Part shown: in pieces, positions 45,422-54,375 of the stretch
How the letters are laid out: the number at the start of each line of letters is the position of its first letter
Numbering within the stretch: the first letter of the stretch is position 1
From: Methylobacterium sp. J-076
GTDB lineage: Bacteria > Pseudomonadota > Alphaproteobacteria > Rhizobiales > Beijerinckiaceae
Assembly (NCBI RefSeq): GCF_022829405.1
Contig: NZ_JAKSXW010000149.1
Span: 558,001-622,000 of the forward strand
Direction: 5' to 3'
DNA: 64,000 bases
The notes under the pieces: generated by a model
What the model was told of the DNA's origin: nothing
The model's input: only the letters and a program-made list of their open reading frames with translations
Database searches by the model: none
Program-made: the position numbers and the translations under genes

Positions 45422-45539
45422 GGCTATGTCCCCGAACTCGCTCGGATAGAGGGCGCACCGTTGTGCGGCAACCGGCGTGGCGAAAGTTGCCAGTCTCCCG
45501 GAACCAATGCCGCCGGTCTCGATTGCATTTCCCGTATCA

Positions 45540-45561
45540 TAGTTCTAGTTTCCTAGAACTA
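45540..45561. promoter_or_regulatory. Perfect dyad upstream of S24 regulator gene
   Basis: Arms tagttctag (45540-45548) and ctagaacta (45553-45561) are a perfect 9-base inverted repeat with a 4-base spacer. It lies 100 bases upstream of the S24-family regulator and 119 bases upstream of the divergent DUF952-pyrD unit. It is a good candidate for autoregulation by the LexA-like protein. The core gttc...gaac resembles SOS-type boxes, though the spacing differs from the alphaproteobacterial LexA direct repeat. Confidence 0.7.
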
Positions 45562-45660
45562 GGCTGTGCGTCTCAGCTAAGCCGGCTAACGGATCGCGTC
45601 CGGGCCGCCTTCATCGTGGCCGGGGTCGCCGGACCAGTCAGATCAGACTCGGCGGGTCGC

Positions 45661-46293
45661 ATGCTGTCTCACGAACAGATCTGGAACGCCATCGACCGGT
45701 TGGCCGAGCGGCACGGGTACTCCGCCTCCGGCCTCGCCCGGCGGGCGGGGCTGGATGCCACCAGCTTCAACCGCTCCAAACGCATCGGGGCCGACGGGCG
45801 CAGGCGCTGGCCCTCGACCGAATCGATCTCGAAGGTCCTGGCCGCCACCGGGGCGAGCCTGGACGAGTTCCTCCGCCTGATCGAGGCCAGGGCCGTCCCG
45901 GCCAGGACCATGGTGCCGCTGATCGGCCTCACCCAGGCCGGGTCCGGCCGGGTCTTCACCGACGACGGCATGCCGACCGGCGGGCCGGGCTGGGAGGAGA
46001 TCGAGTTCCCCGATCTCGGCGAGGAGCGGGCCTTCGCCCTGGAGGTGCAGGGCGATTCGATGATGCCCCTGTTCCGGGACGGCGACGTGCTGATCGTTTC
46101 GCCCACCGCCAGCGTCCGCAAGGGGGACCGGGTCGTCACCCGGCTGCACGGCGGCGAGGTGCTGGCGAAGGAGCTGCGCCGCCGCACGGCCCGGACGGTG
46201 GAGCTCGCCTCCCTCAACCCGGAGCACGAGGACCGGGTGCTGAACGTCGGGGAGATCGCCTGGATGGCCCGCGTCATGTGGGTCCGCCAGTAG
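45661..46293 (+). CDS. LexA-like XRE/S24 regulator
   Basis: The 210-residue regulator has an N-terminal XRE-type helix-turn-helix (about residues 7-73, YSASGLARRAGLDATSF) and a C-terminal S24 peptidase domain. The self-cleavage Ala-Gly is at 93-94 (LTQAGSGR), the nucleophile Ser133 in QGDSMMP, and the general-base Lys170 in GEVLAKEL. All three are present, so autocleavage in response to a RecA-type signal is possible. It resembles phage repressors and the alternative SOS regulators, but no prophage is seen nearby. The dyad upstream is the likely operator. Confidence 0.9.
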   Translation: MLSHEQIWNAIDRLAERHGYSASGLARRAGLDATSFNRSKRIGADGRRRWPSTESISKVLAATGASLDEFLRLIEARAVPARTMVPLIGLTQAGSGRVFTDDGMPTGGPGWEEIEFPDLGEERAFALEVQGDSMMPLFRDGDVLIVSPTASVRKGDRVVTRLHGGEVLAKELRRRTARTVELASLNPEHEDRVLNVGEIAWMARVMWVRQ

Positions 46294-46407
46294 CCCGCCA
46301 CCGCCGGGGGCTCGAAATCGGCGGCCGGCGCGCAATCTTGGCGCGGACGGCCCCTCGGTGGTCGCGGCCGACCGGCCCGACGTTGACGGCATTTTGCGAA
46401 GGCGGGG

Positions 46408-47496
46408 ATGGCGCAGGCTGACACGGATCCCGACGCGAGCCCCCTGCCCGATGCCGTCCGCGAGGTGCTGGCCGCCCTGCCTCTGCCGAGCCTCGTCCTC
46501 GCCGAGGGCGGGACCATCCTCTGGACCAGCCCGGCCCTGGAAGGCCTGACCGGCCACGACGGCGCCGCGCTGAAGGGCCGGGGCCTCGACATCCTCGCCT
46601 TCCCCGGCGGCCCCGGCGCGGACCCGTCCCGGGACGGACCCCAGGAATTCCTGGCGCAGCGGGCCGACGGCGCCACCTTCTGGGCGAACCTGACCCTCGT
46701 CCCGCTGCCCGGCGGCGGGCGGCGGATCGGGCAGATCCTCGACGTGACGGCCCGGCACGAGGCCGAGGCGGCGCTGGCCCTCTCCCGCCAGCGCGAGGCG
46801 CTCGGCCTGCTCACCAACAGCGTCGCCCACGAGTTCAACAATTTCCTGCAGATCCTCATCGGCTACATCGACGGGCTGAAGCGGCGCCTGGGCGACCGGC
46901 AGGAGCCGTTCATCCAGCGGGCGATCTCGCGTTCGGCCGACGCCACCGAGCGCGCCGCGATCCTGACGCGGCAATTGCTCGCCTTTTCCCGCCGCATCGC
47001 CCCGGATGTCCGGCCGGTCGATCTCGATGCCCTGCTCGAGGACCTGGGCGGACGCCTCGGCAGCGACCTGCCGCCGGGGGTCAGGATGACGATCGTGACG
47101 ACGCCGGGCCTTCCCAAGGCGATCACCAACCCGACGCAGATCGAGTTCGCGCTCCGGCACCTCGTGGCCAACGCCTGCGAGGCGATGCCGGACGGGGGCA
47201 TGCTGACCCTCTCCACCTTCCGCATCGAACCCGGCGACCGGACCCTGCAGAACCCCGCCGCCGGGGCGGTGGGCATCGTGGTGGGCGATACCGGCGAGGG
47301 CATGTCGCCGGAGATGCTGACCCGGGCCCTGGCGCCGTTCCAGACCAGCCGGGAGGCGGGCCGCGGGGCGGGCCTCGCCATCGTGCACGGGCTGATGAAG
47401 CGGCAGAACAGCACGATCAGCCTCGACAGCGAGCCGGGGGCCGGCACCCGCGTCCGCCTCGTCTTCCCGGCCGCGAGCGAGCGCGTGCTGCACTGA
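46408..47496 (+). CDS. PAS-domain sensor histidine kinase
   Basis: The 362-residue kinase has a PAS domain (about residues 20-115) and a dimerisation and catalytic core. The H-box gives His141 in SVAHEFNNFLQ; the N-box is HLVANACEAM, and the G boxes are GDTGEGMS and GRGAGLAIVHGLM. No membrane segment is present, so it is cytoplasmic, with its signal sensed by PAS. No response regulator is adjacent. It lies 114 bases after the S24 regulator. Confidence 0.9.
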   Translation: MAQADTDPDASPLPDAVREVLAALPLPSLVLAEGGTILWTSPALEGLTGHDGAALKGRGLDILAFPGGPGADPSRDGPQEFLAQRADGATFWANLTLVPLPGGGRRIGQILDVTARHEAEAALALSRQREALGLLTNSVAHEFNNFLQILIGYIDGLKRRLGDRQEPFIQRAISRSADATERAAILTRQLLAFSRRIAPDVRPVDLDALLEDLGGRLGSDLPPGVRMTIVTTPGLPKAITNPTQIEFALRHLVANACEAMPDGGMLTLSTFRIEPGDRTLQNPAAGAVGIVVGDTGEGMSPEMLTRALAPFQTSREAGRGAGLAIVHGLMKRQNSTISLDSEPGAGTRVRLVFPAASERVLH

Positions 47497-47606
47497 TCCC
47501 GTTCGACAAAATGTCGATGTGGCGGGTGACGGACTAAAATCCGCGCCCAGCCGTTCCCATGTTACCGCTGGCGGCGTCGTCGCCGGTTCGTCTTCTGAGG
47601 CGTTTC

Positions 47607-48581
47607 ATGTCCACTTCACCTTCGCGCAGCCGGCGCAGGGCGGCCCTCCTGGCGCTCGCCGCGGCGCTGACCGTCGCGGCCCCGATCGCCGAGGCCCGGC
47701 CCGGCGGCGGCGGATCCATGGGCTCGCGCGGCTCCCGCACCTACACCGCCCCTTCCGCGACGCCCACGGCGCCGGGCGGCGGCATGACCATGCAGCGCAG
47801 CCAGACCGCGCCCTCGCTGGGCATGAACAGCCCCGGCATGGCCAATCCCGGCATGCAGCCCTCCGGCCGGCGCTTCGGCGGCGGCTTCTTCGCGGGCCTG
47901 CTCGGCGCGGGCCTGCTCGGGGCGCTGTTCGGCAGCAGCTTCTTCGGCGGCCTCGGGGGCCTCGCCTCCATGCTCGGCATGCTGCTCCAGGTCGGCCTTC
48001 TGGTCGTCGTGGTGATGCTGGCCCTGCGCTTCTTCCGCCGCCGCAACGAGCCGGCTGCGGCCTCCTATGCCCGCACCGGCCCCGGTGGCCCCAATCCGGG
48101 CATGGGGGGGCCCCAGGGGGGGGCGACGGGTGGCTCCGCCGCCGCCCCGATGGGGGCCGCGCCGCGCCAGCCGCAGATGCGGCAGGTGCAGATCGGCCCG
48201 AACGACTACCAGGCCTTCGAGAAGCTCCTCGGCGACATCCAGGATGCCTTCTCCCGCGAGGACCGGGTGACCCTGTCGAACCTCACCACGCCGGAGATGG
48301 TGGGCTACTTCGATGAGGAGTTGCAGGCCAACGCCGCGCGCGGCGTCGTCAACCGCGTCTCCGACGTCAAGCTCCTGCAGGGCGACCTCGCGGAAGCCTG
48401 GGGCGAGGACCGGACGGACTTCGCCACCGTGGCCATGCGTTACTCCCTCAAGGATGTGACGGTGGAGCGGGGCAGCGGTCGCATCGTCGCCAACGGCGAT
48501 CCCGAGGCCGTCGAGCTCTGGACCTTCCAGCGCCAGCCGGGCCGCGCCTGGGTGCTCTCGGCGATCCAGCAGACCCGCTGA
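47607..48581 (+). CDS. Tim44-domain membrane protein
   Basis: The 324-residue product has a signal-type N-terminus, a Gly/Met/Pro-rich segment (about 35-80), a hydrophobic stretch (about 85-140), and a C-terminal Tim44-like domain (about 195-324) with AFEKLLGDIQDAFSREDRVTLS. In bacteria such proteins have no settled role; the mitochondrial homologue tethers the import motor. The ATG at 47607 follows a TGAGG site, and an earlier start is less likely. Homopolymeric G-tracts lie in the linker. A strong intrinsic terminator follows at 48606. Confidence 0.85.
   Translation: MSTSPSRSRRRAALLALAAALTVAAPIAEARPGGGGSMGSRGSRTYTAPSATPTAPGGGMTMQRSQTAPSLGMNSPGMANPGMQPSGRRFGGGFFAGLLGAGLLGALFGSSFFGGLGGLASMLGMLLQVGLLVVVVMLALRFFRRRNEPAAASYARTGPGGPNPGMGGPQGGATGGSAAAPMGAAPRQPQMRQVQIGPNDYQAFEKLLGDIQDAFSREDRVTLSNLTTPEMVGYFDEELQANAARGVVNRVSDVKLLQGDLAEAWGEDRTDFATVAMRYSLKDVTVERGSGRIVANGDPEAVELWTFQRQPGRAWVLSAIQQTR
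48104..48123 (+). repeat. G7 and G8 tracts inside Tim44-domain gene
   Basis: G7 (48104-48110), then cccca, then G8 (48116-48123) lie in the Gly-rich linker. Such tracts can slip during replication and shift the frame. In the given sequence the frame is intact. Confidence 0.75.
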
Positions 48582-48605
48582 GGCCCCACACCCTGCACCG
48601 CAACG

Positions 48606-48635
48606 GGCCGGCGCTACCCAGCGCCGGCCTTTTTT
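48606..48635 (+). terminator. Intrinsic terminator of Tim44-domain gene
   Basis: A perfect 10-base stem (ggccggcgct and agcgccggcc) with a 4-base loop is followed by six T residues. It begins 25 bases after the Tim44-domain stop. Its right half lies inside the 3' end of the convergent rsmA. Confidence 0.93.
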
Positions 48636-49480
48636 CGTTGATCGTCCCAGGCGTTGGCGAGGGCGACGAAACCCTCCACCGGGATCTCCTCGGCGCGGGC
48701 CGTCTCGACGAGGCCGGTGGCGGCGAGCAGCGGCGCCGGGTCCGGCAGGAGCGCCTTCAGGCTCTGGCGCAGCATCTTGCGGCGCTGGCCGAAGGCCGCC
48801 CGCGTCACGGATTCCAGGGCGCCCGCCCGGCAGGGAAGGGGGGTCGCCCGGGGCACCAGCTGCACCACGCTCGATGTCACCTTCGGCGGCGGCACGAAGG
48901 CCGAGGGCGCCACGTCGAACAGAATCGACGCCTCCGTCCGCCAGCCGCACAGCACCCCGAGCCGGCCGTAATCGGCGCGCTCCTCCGGCGTGGCGACGAT
49001 CCGCTCGGCCACCTCCCGCTGGAACATCAGCACGGCGCTGTCCCACCAGGACGGCCACACCTCACCGGAGAGCCACCCGGTCAACAGGGCCGTGCCGACG
49101 TTGTAGGGCAAGTTCGCGACGATCCGCGCCTTGCCCTCGCCCACCAGCGGCCGGGGGTCGAAGGCCAGGGCGTCGGCATCCACCACCGCCAGGCGGCCCG
49201 GATAGTGGGCGGCGATCTCGGCGAGCGCCGGCAGGGCACGGGGGTCGCGCTCGATCGCCACCACGCGCTTGGCGCCGGCCGCCAGCAGCGCCCGCGTCAA
49301 TCCGCCCGGGCCCGGCCCGACCTCCACGACGGTGACGTCGTCCAAGGGGCCGGCGGCACGGGCGATCCGCCCGGTGAGGTTGAGGTCGTAGAGGAAGTTC
49401 TGGCCGAGGGCCTTCTTGGGCTCCAGGCCGTGGTGGGCCACCACCTCCCGCAGGGGCGGAAGACCATCCGGTGCGCTCAC
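48614..49480 (-). CDS. rsmA: 16S rRNA dimethyladenosine methyltransferase RsmA (KsgA)
   Basis: RsmA dimethylates A1518 and A1519 of 16S rRNA. The 288-residue product has ALGQNFLYD, the SAM-binding VVEVGPGPGGLT, the NLPY motif in IVANLPYNVGT, and the usual C-terminal region. The start is GTG at 49480, overlapping the pdxA stop as GTGA. It is the last gene of the operon with lptF, lptG, lptD and pdxA. The terminator hairpin of the convergent gene overlaps its 3' end. Confidence 0.96.
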   Translation of the reverse strand: MSAPDGLPPLREVVAHHGLEPKKALGQNFLYDLNLTGRIARAAGPLDDVTVVEVGPGPGGLTRALLAAGAKRVVAIERDPRALPALAEIAAHYPGRLAVVDADALAFDPRPLVGEGKARIVANLPYNVGTALLTGWLSGEVWPSWWDSAVLMFQREVAERIVATPEERADYGRLGVLCGWRTEASILFDVAPSAFVPPPKVTSSVVQLVPRATPLPCRAGALESVTRAAFGQRRKMLRQSLKALLPDPAPLLAATGLVETARAEEIPVEGFVALANAWDDQRKKAGAG

Positions 49481-50580
49481 AGCTCGTCCTCGGGGTCGAA
49501 ATGGCGGGAACCGGTGGCCTGGGGGCGCCCGGCATAGACGTTGGCCGGCGCCGCCTCCCCGTGCCCAGGGCGCGGCACGGAACCCGCGAGCCGCTTGGCG
49601 AGGCGGATGGCGGCGATGAGGCTGTCCGGCCGGGCGATGCCCTTGCCCGCGATGTCGAAGGCGGTGCCGTGGTCCGGCGAGGTCCGCACGAAGGGCAGGC
49701 CGAGGGTCACGTTGACCCCGTCATCGAAGGCGATGGTCTTGATCGGGATCAGCGCCTGATCGTGGGTGGGTGCCAGGGCGACGTCGTAGGTCGCCCGCGC
49801 CCTGGCGTGGAACATCGTGTCGGCGGGCAGGGGGCCGCGGATGTCGATGCCCTCCGCCCGGAGCCGGGCCACCGCGGGGGCGAGCACGTCACGGTCCTCA
49901 TGGCCCATCGTGCCGGCCTCGCCCGCATGGGGATTGAGGCCCGCCAGCACGAGCCGCGGCGCGGACAGGCCGAACCGCTCCCGGAGGTCGCGGTCGACGA
50001 TCCGGGCGGTTTCCTCCACCAGCGCCTGGGTGAGCAGGGCGGGCACGTCGCGCAGGGGGACGTGGATCGTCACGGGCACCACCGCGAGGGTCTCGCTCCA
50101 GATCATCATCACCGGCCTCGGCGGCGCGACGCCCGGGGGGACGGCCAGCGCGGCCAGGAACTCCGTATGGCCCGGATGGGCGAAGCCCGCCCGCGTCAGC
50201 ACATGCTTGGCGATGGGGTTGGTGACGACGGCCGCCGCGCGCCCGGCCTGGACGAACCGCACGGCGGCGCTGATCGATTCGATCACCGCGCCGGCATAGC
50301 CGCTGTCCGGCACGCCCGGCTCGGCGAACACCGCGGCCCCGCTCGGCAGGGGCACCACCGGCAGCGCCTTCGGAAAGACCTCGGCCGCCGTCTCCGGATC
50401 CACCTCGGCCACGGGCACGAAGCGGTCGAGGCGGCTCGCGAGGCGTTCGAGGAAGGCGGGATCGCCGAGCACGAAGAACGGCGGAAGCGGGTTCGGCCCG
50501 CCCCGTTCGAGCCAGGCGGCGAGGGCGAGTTCCGGGCCGATCCCGGCCGGGTCTCCGAGGGTGAGGGCGAGGGGAGGCAT
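49477..50580 (-). CDS. pdxA: 4-hydroxythreonine-4-phosphate dehydrogenase
   Basis: PdxA takes part in vitamin B6 synthesis. The 367-residue product has GDPAGIGPELAL, HPGHTEFLA, GLNPHAGEAGTMGHED with metal-binding His, and TSPDHGTAFDIAGKG, all family hallmarks. The ATG at 50580 has an AAGGGCG site upstream. It is placed directly after lptD; the surA gene commonly found between these two is absent. It is coupled to rsmA. Confidence 0.96.
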   Translation of the reverse strand: MPPLALTLGDPAGIGPELALAAWLERGGPNPLPPFFVLGDPAFLERLASRLDRFVPVAEVDPETAAEVFPKALPVVPLPSGAAVFAEPGVPDSGYAGAVIESISAAVRFVQAGRAAAVVTNPIAKHVLTRAGFAHPGHTEFLAALAVPPGVAPPRPVMMIWSETLAVVPVTIHVPLRDVPALLTQALVEETARIVDRDLRERFGLSAPRLVLAGLNPHAGEAGTMGHEDRDVLAPAVARLRAEGIDIRGPLPADTMFHARARATYDVALAPTHDQALIPIKTIAFDDGVNVTLGLPFVRTSPDHGTAFDIAGKGIARPDSLIAAIRLAKRLAGSVPRPGHGEAAPANVYAGRPQATGSRHFDPEDEL

Positions 50581-50631
50581 GGCGCCCTTATACAGCGCCC
50601 CGGCCCGCCCGCGCATCACTCTCCCGCATCG

Positions 50632-53214
50632 TCACCGGGCCGAGGCGATGCCGTCCGCGGTGGTGGCGATGCCGACGTTCTGGCGCAGGTCCGCCTCGCC
50701 GAGGGTCTTCAGTTCGAGCCGCAGCAGCACCGTCTGGTTGCGCTCGCGCACACCGGTCGCTGTGGCGATCGGCGAATTGATGTAGTTCAGGGTAACGGTG
50801 GTGCACTCGTCCTGATAGCCGCCGCCGAGGCTCGCACCCGCAAAGTAGAAGCGGCCGGGGTTCTCGTAGATCGGCGCCGTCCCCACCGGGTTCACGAAGT
50901 AGCTCGACAGCGCATCGCTGTAGTTGTTGCGAACGTCGAGGTAGTGGGTCAGGTCGAGCAGCACCGAGCCCGAGACGAACCAGTTCGGGGTGATGTTGTA
51001 GGTGGCCGAGGCGGTCACGCCCTCGCGGTAGTGGCTGTACCCGAGGAGCGGCTGCGCCTCGTAGTAGGAATAGAACAGCGAGGTCGTGAGCGGCACGAAC
51101 GGGGCGAAGCGGGCGGTCACGCCCGTCTCGAACCGCGACACGTGGAAGTCCGCGTGGTCGAACCGCGCCCGCGAGATGAAGGTGATGTTCTGGTTCGGCG
51201 ACAGCTGGAAGCGGCCCACATAGTCGGACAGCGTCTTGTCGAGGCCGGATTCGATGCCGGTATTGGCGAGGTCGCCCCGGCGGAACGAGTTCACCCCCGC
51301 CAGCTGGATCGACTCGCCGAACATGACGTTCGCGTACCAGCCCGAGGGCGTGACGACCGAGTACTGGCCGCCGAGGTTGGTGCGCACGCCGCCCTCGACA
51401 CGGTCGTAGCCCGAGAACTTGTCCCATTCGAACAGGGACGTGTCGTCGAAGACGAGGCTCTGCGCATCCTCGTTCGGCAGGCGGCCGATCTTGGTCTCGG
51501 ACGGGCGCAGCAGGAGCTGCCCGATGGGCTCGATGGTGTGGACGCCGAGCCCACCGAAATTGGCGACGAAGGGGTAGCGGTAGTCGAGGCCGACGGTGGG
51601 CATGATGCGCCCCGACACGCCGTCGTCGATCCGCGCCACCGAGGGGGCGAGGTCGTTCTGGTAGCCCGAGAGGTTCGGGTTCACGAAGAACGTGTCGGCC
51701 CGCAGCGACGCGAAGGGCGTGAACTTCTGCCCGTAATCGTCGATGAAGCTGCGGCGCCACGTCAGCTGCGCCGAGGCGCGGGTATCCTGCCCCGCCAGAC
51801 CCTGGATCAGGCAGGCGCCCCGGGCGAAGACCGCGCAGGTCTGGTAGAGCGGGAAGCTGACGCCGTTCACGCTCGGCGAGAACAGGTACGTCGTGGTCCG
51901 CGGCAGGCCCTGGTACTGGGTCACGTCGCGGTTGAGGCTGGTGATGTTGGCCTGGAAGCGCAGCTCCCCGCCGATCTCGGACGGGCCGTTGACCCGCTTG
52001 TCGTAGTCGATCACCGGGGCGACGATCGGCTGCTGCTTCTGCCAGTCGAAGCTCGACAGGCCCTTGAAGTAGTACGCCCGGGCATCGAACCACGAGCGGT
52101 CGCCCTGGCCGGTCAGGTAGGCGGTGGAGACCGCCTCGCGGAAGAAGTCGGTGGTGATCGACTGGTTGCGGATGCGGTAGTTGTCGAGGAACCACTTGTC
52201 GGTGACGCCGACGAGGTCCCAGCCGGTCCGCCAGCGCTCGTTGATGTAGAACCGGCCCTGGCTCTCCACCGATCCGCGGAAGTCGCGCTCGCCCGCGCCG
52301 AGCGGGCTCGGCAGGAAGGCCGAGGGCGTGGTCTGCGAGATGCCCGACAGGCGCAGCGAGTAGAAGCCGTTGTCCAGGCGGTGCCGGAACTCGGCCTGCC
52401 CCAGCACCCCCTGCCGGCTGAGCAAGGTCGGCGTCAGGGTCAGGTCGTAGTTCGGCGCGAAGTTGATGAAGTACGGCAGGGACACGCCCTTGCCGAGGGC
52501 CGTGGTCGAGATGAACCGGGGCGTGAGGAAGCCGGTCTTGCGCTTCTCGGTGGGGTCCGGCGCCTCGAAATAGGGAAGGTAGACCACCGGGATGCCGGCG
52601 ATCTCGAGGGTCGACTCCTCGAAGTAGATCGTGTGGGTCTCGTTGTTGTGGATGATCTTCTGCGCCCGGATCTGCCACAGGGGTGGCTTCTCCGGGGAGT
52701 CCTTGCACGGCTCGCAGGCGGTGTAGCTGCCGTACTCGAAGGAGGTCTGCTCGCCGTTCACCCGCTCGCCGCGGGGCGCCGAGAAGCGCACCCGGACGGT
52801 CTCGTTCTTGCGCTCGACGGATTGCTGGACCCGCAGGGTATCCACGAAGCCGGTCTTGAAGTCGTCGGTGAGCTCCATGCGCTCGCCGGTGACGACCCCG
52901 CCATCCGACTCGGTCAGGCGGACGTTGCCCTCGGCGAAGACGCGGCCGGTGCCGCGGTCGTAGCGCACCCGGTCGGCCTGCAGCGTCCGCGGGCCGTAGT
53001 GCAGTTCCGCGTTGCCGCGGGCGGTCACGGTGTTGTGGTCGTTGTCGTAGACGAGCTCGTTCGCCTCGACGAGCAGCTTCGCGCCCGGTTTCGCGGACGG
53101 CGTGGGCACGCCCTGAGCGTGCCCGTCAGAGACGGGCAGCACGGCGACCGTCAGAGCCGCCGCCAGCCCGGCGCTCCAAAGGATGTCGGCGACCTTACGC
53201 AACGCCAGTCCCAA
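50632..53214 (-). CDS. lptD: LPS-assembly protein LptD
   Basis: LptD is the outer-membrane barrel that inserts LPS with LptE. The 860-residue product has a signal peptide (about 1-34, ending GHAQG), the N-terminal OstA/LptA-like jellyroll (LLVEANELVYDNDHNTVTARG), and the long beta-barrel region. Cys residues at CEPC, CAVFARGAC and ECTTV could form disulfides as in E. coli LptD. The start is a TTG at 53214 or a second TTG at 53202; no ATG is available. lptG lies 63 bases upstream. Confidence 0.95.
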   Translation of the reverse strand: MGLALRKVADILWSAGLAAALTVAVLPVSDGHAQGVPTPSAKPGAKLLVEANELVYDNDHNTVTARGNAELHYGPRTLQADRVRYDRGTGRVFAEGNVRLTESDGGVVTGERMELTDDFKTGFVDTLRVQQSVERKNETVRVRFSAPRGERVNGEQTSFEYGSYTACEPCKDSPEKPPLWQIRAQKIIHNNETHTIYFEESTLEIAGIPVVYLPYFEAPDPTEKRKTGFLTPRFISTTALGKGVSLPYFINFAPNYDLTLTPTLLSRQGVLGQAEFRHRLDNGFYSLRLSGISQTTPSAFLPSPLGAGERDFRGSVESQGRFYINERWRTGWDLVGVTDKWFLDNYRIRNQSITTDFFREAVSTAYLTGQGDRSWFDARAYYFKGLSSFDWQKQQPIVAPVIDYDKRVNGPSEIGGELRFQANITSLNRDVTQYQGLPRTTTYLFSPSVNGVSFPLYQTCAVFARGACLIQGLAGQDTRASAQLTWRRSFIDDYGQKFTPFASLRADTFFVNPNLSGYQNDLAPSVARIDDGVSGRIMPTVGLDYRYPFVANFGGLGVHTIEPIGQLLLRPSETKIGRLPNEDAQSLVFDDTSLFEWDKFSGYDRVEGGVRTNLGGQYSVVTPSGWYANVMFGESIQLAGVNSFRRGDLANTGIESGLDKTLSDYVGRFQLSPNQNITFISRARFDHADFHVSRFETGVTARFAPFVPLTTSLFYSYYEAQPLLGYSHYREGVTASATYNITPNWFVSGSVLLDLTHYLDVRNNYSDALSSYFVNPVGTAPIYENPGRFYFAGASLGGGYQDECTTVTLNYINSPIATATGVRERNQTVLLRLELKTLGEADLRQNVGIATTADGIASAR

Positions 53215-53277
53215 CCCCGGTGACGACTTCCGCCACGACTCTCACACTCGTCTCCCGGCCCGCGCGGGCCGCAGGCA

Positions 53278-54366
53278 TCAGCCGTCCTCTTGGTACAGAA
53301 GCGCGAGCGTACCGAGAAGACTCCCAACCACTGCCGGGAACCAGGCAGCCACAGGTGTTGCAACCAAACCCGAGGCGCCGAGCCCTTCCATGACCTGGCG
53401 CACGACGTAGAGCGTGAACCCTGCCGCGACGCCTCCGAGGACGAGTTTTCCAACTCCACCAAAGCGGAAGAACCGTAACGAAACGGTTGCAGCCACCATG
53501 ACCATCGCCACGAACAGAATCGGCCTTGCCCACAGCACATCGTACTGCAGCCGGTACCGGGTCGCATCCAGGCCCGCCCGCTCCGTCTGTGCGATGGTGG
53601 CGGGCAGTTGCCAGAAGGGCACAGATTCGGGGCTGGTGAAGCGCTGGCGCACCCGCTCGGGCTCGAGGTTCGAGGCGATGAGGTAGGTACCGAAGGTCTC
53701 CGGCGGCTGGTCCGGCCGCAGCACCCGGGCGTCGGTCAGCTCCCAGAACCCGTCGTGCAGGCTCGCCCGGGCCGCGACGATCTGCGACTGGAATTCCCCG
53801 CGCTCGTCGAAGGTGAAGACCCCGACGCCGGCCAGCGTCGTGGTGCCCTCGATCGCCGTCTCGGCCCGGATGATCGCCTCGCCATCCAGCCCCTTCTGGC
53901 GCAGCCACAGGTCCTTGCCGGATGCGGCCTTGGTGGAGCGGGCGAAGATCTTCGCCTCGATTTCGGTGGAGCGCTGCTTCAGCATCGCCGAGACGGGGTT
54001 GTAGACGCCCACCGCCACCGCCCCGAGGGCCAGGGCCACGAACAGCCCCGGCTGGAGGAACTGCCAGGCCGAGATGCCGGCGGCCCGGGCGACCACCAGT
54101 TCCAGCTTTCGCGACAGCTGCAGCAGCGAGGCCATGGAGCCGAACAGCACGGCGAAGGGCAGGACGCCCTCCGCCACGGTGGGCGTGCGGTAGAGGGAGA
54201 GCTGCGCCATCAGCCCCGTCGAGGCCCCCTGCGATTCACCCGCCCGGCGCAGGAGCTCCACGAAGTCGAGGGTGTAGACCAGGGCGAAGACGGTGATGAA
54301 GACGCCGAGGACCGTGCGGGCGAACCGCGCGGCGAAGTAGCGTCCGAGGGTGGGTCCGATCAGCAT
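53278..54366 (-). CDS. lptG: LPS export ABC permease LptG
   Basis: LptG pairs with LptF as the membrane part of the LptB2FG exporter. The 362-residue product has six predicted membrane segments and a periplasmic beta-jellyroll between segments 3 and 4. Typical segments are RYFAARFARTVLGVF at the start and FGGVGKLVLGGVAAGF. The ATG at 54366 is 9 bases after the lptF stop. Together with lptD, it forms the export pathway. Confidence 0.95.
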   Translation of the reverse strand: MLIGPTLGRYFAARFARTVLGVFITVFALVYTLDFVELLRRAGESQGASTGLMAQLSLYRTPTVAEGVLPFAVLFGSMASLLQLSRKLELVVARAAGISAWQFLQPGLFVALALGAVAVGVYNPVSAMLKQRSTEIEAKIFARSTKAASGKDLWLRQKGLDGEAIIRAETAIEGTTTLAGVGVFTFDERGEFQSQIVAARASLHDGFWELTDARVLRPDQPPETFGTYLIASNLEPERVRQRFTSPESVPFWQLPATIAQTERAGLDATRYRLQYDVLWARPILFVAMVMVAATVSLRFFRFGGVGKLVLGGVAAGFTLYVVRQVMEGLGASGLVATPVAAWFPAVVGSLLGTLALLYQEDG

Positions 54367-54375
54367 CGTGTGGCG

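Noticed and set aside
45463..45660. Possible N-terminal extension of the S24 regulator to 45463
   Set aside because: It would read through the operator-like dyad and does not match family N-termini; the ATG at 45661 begins the helix-turn-helix normally.
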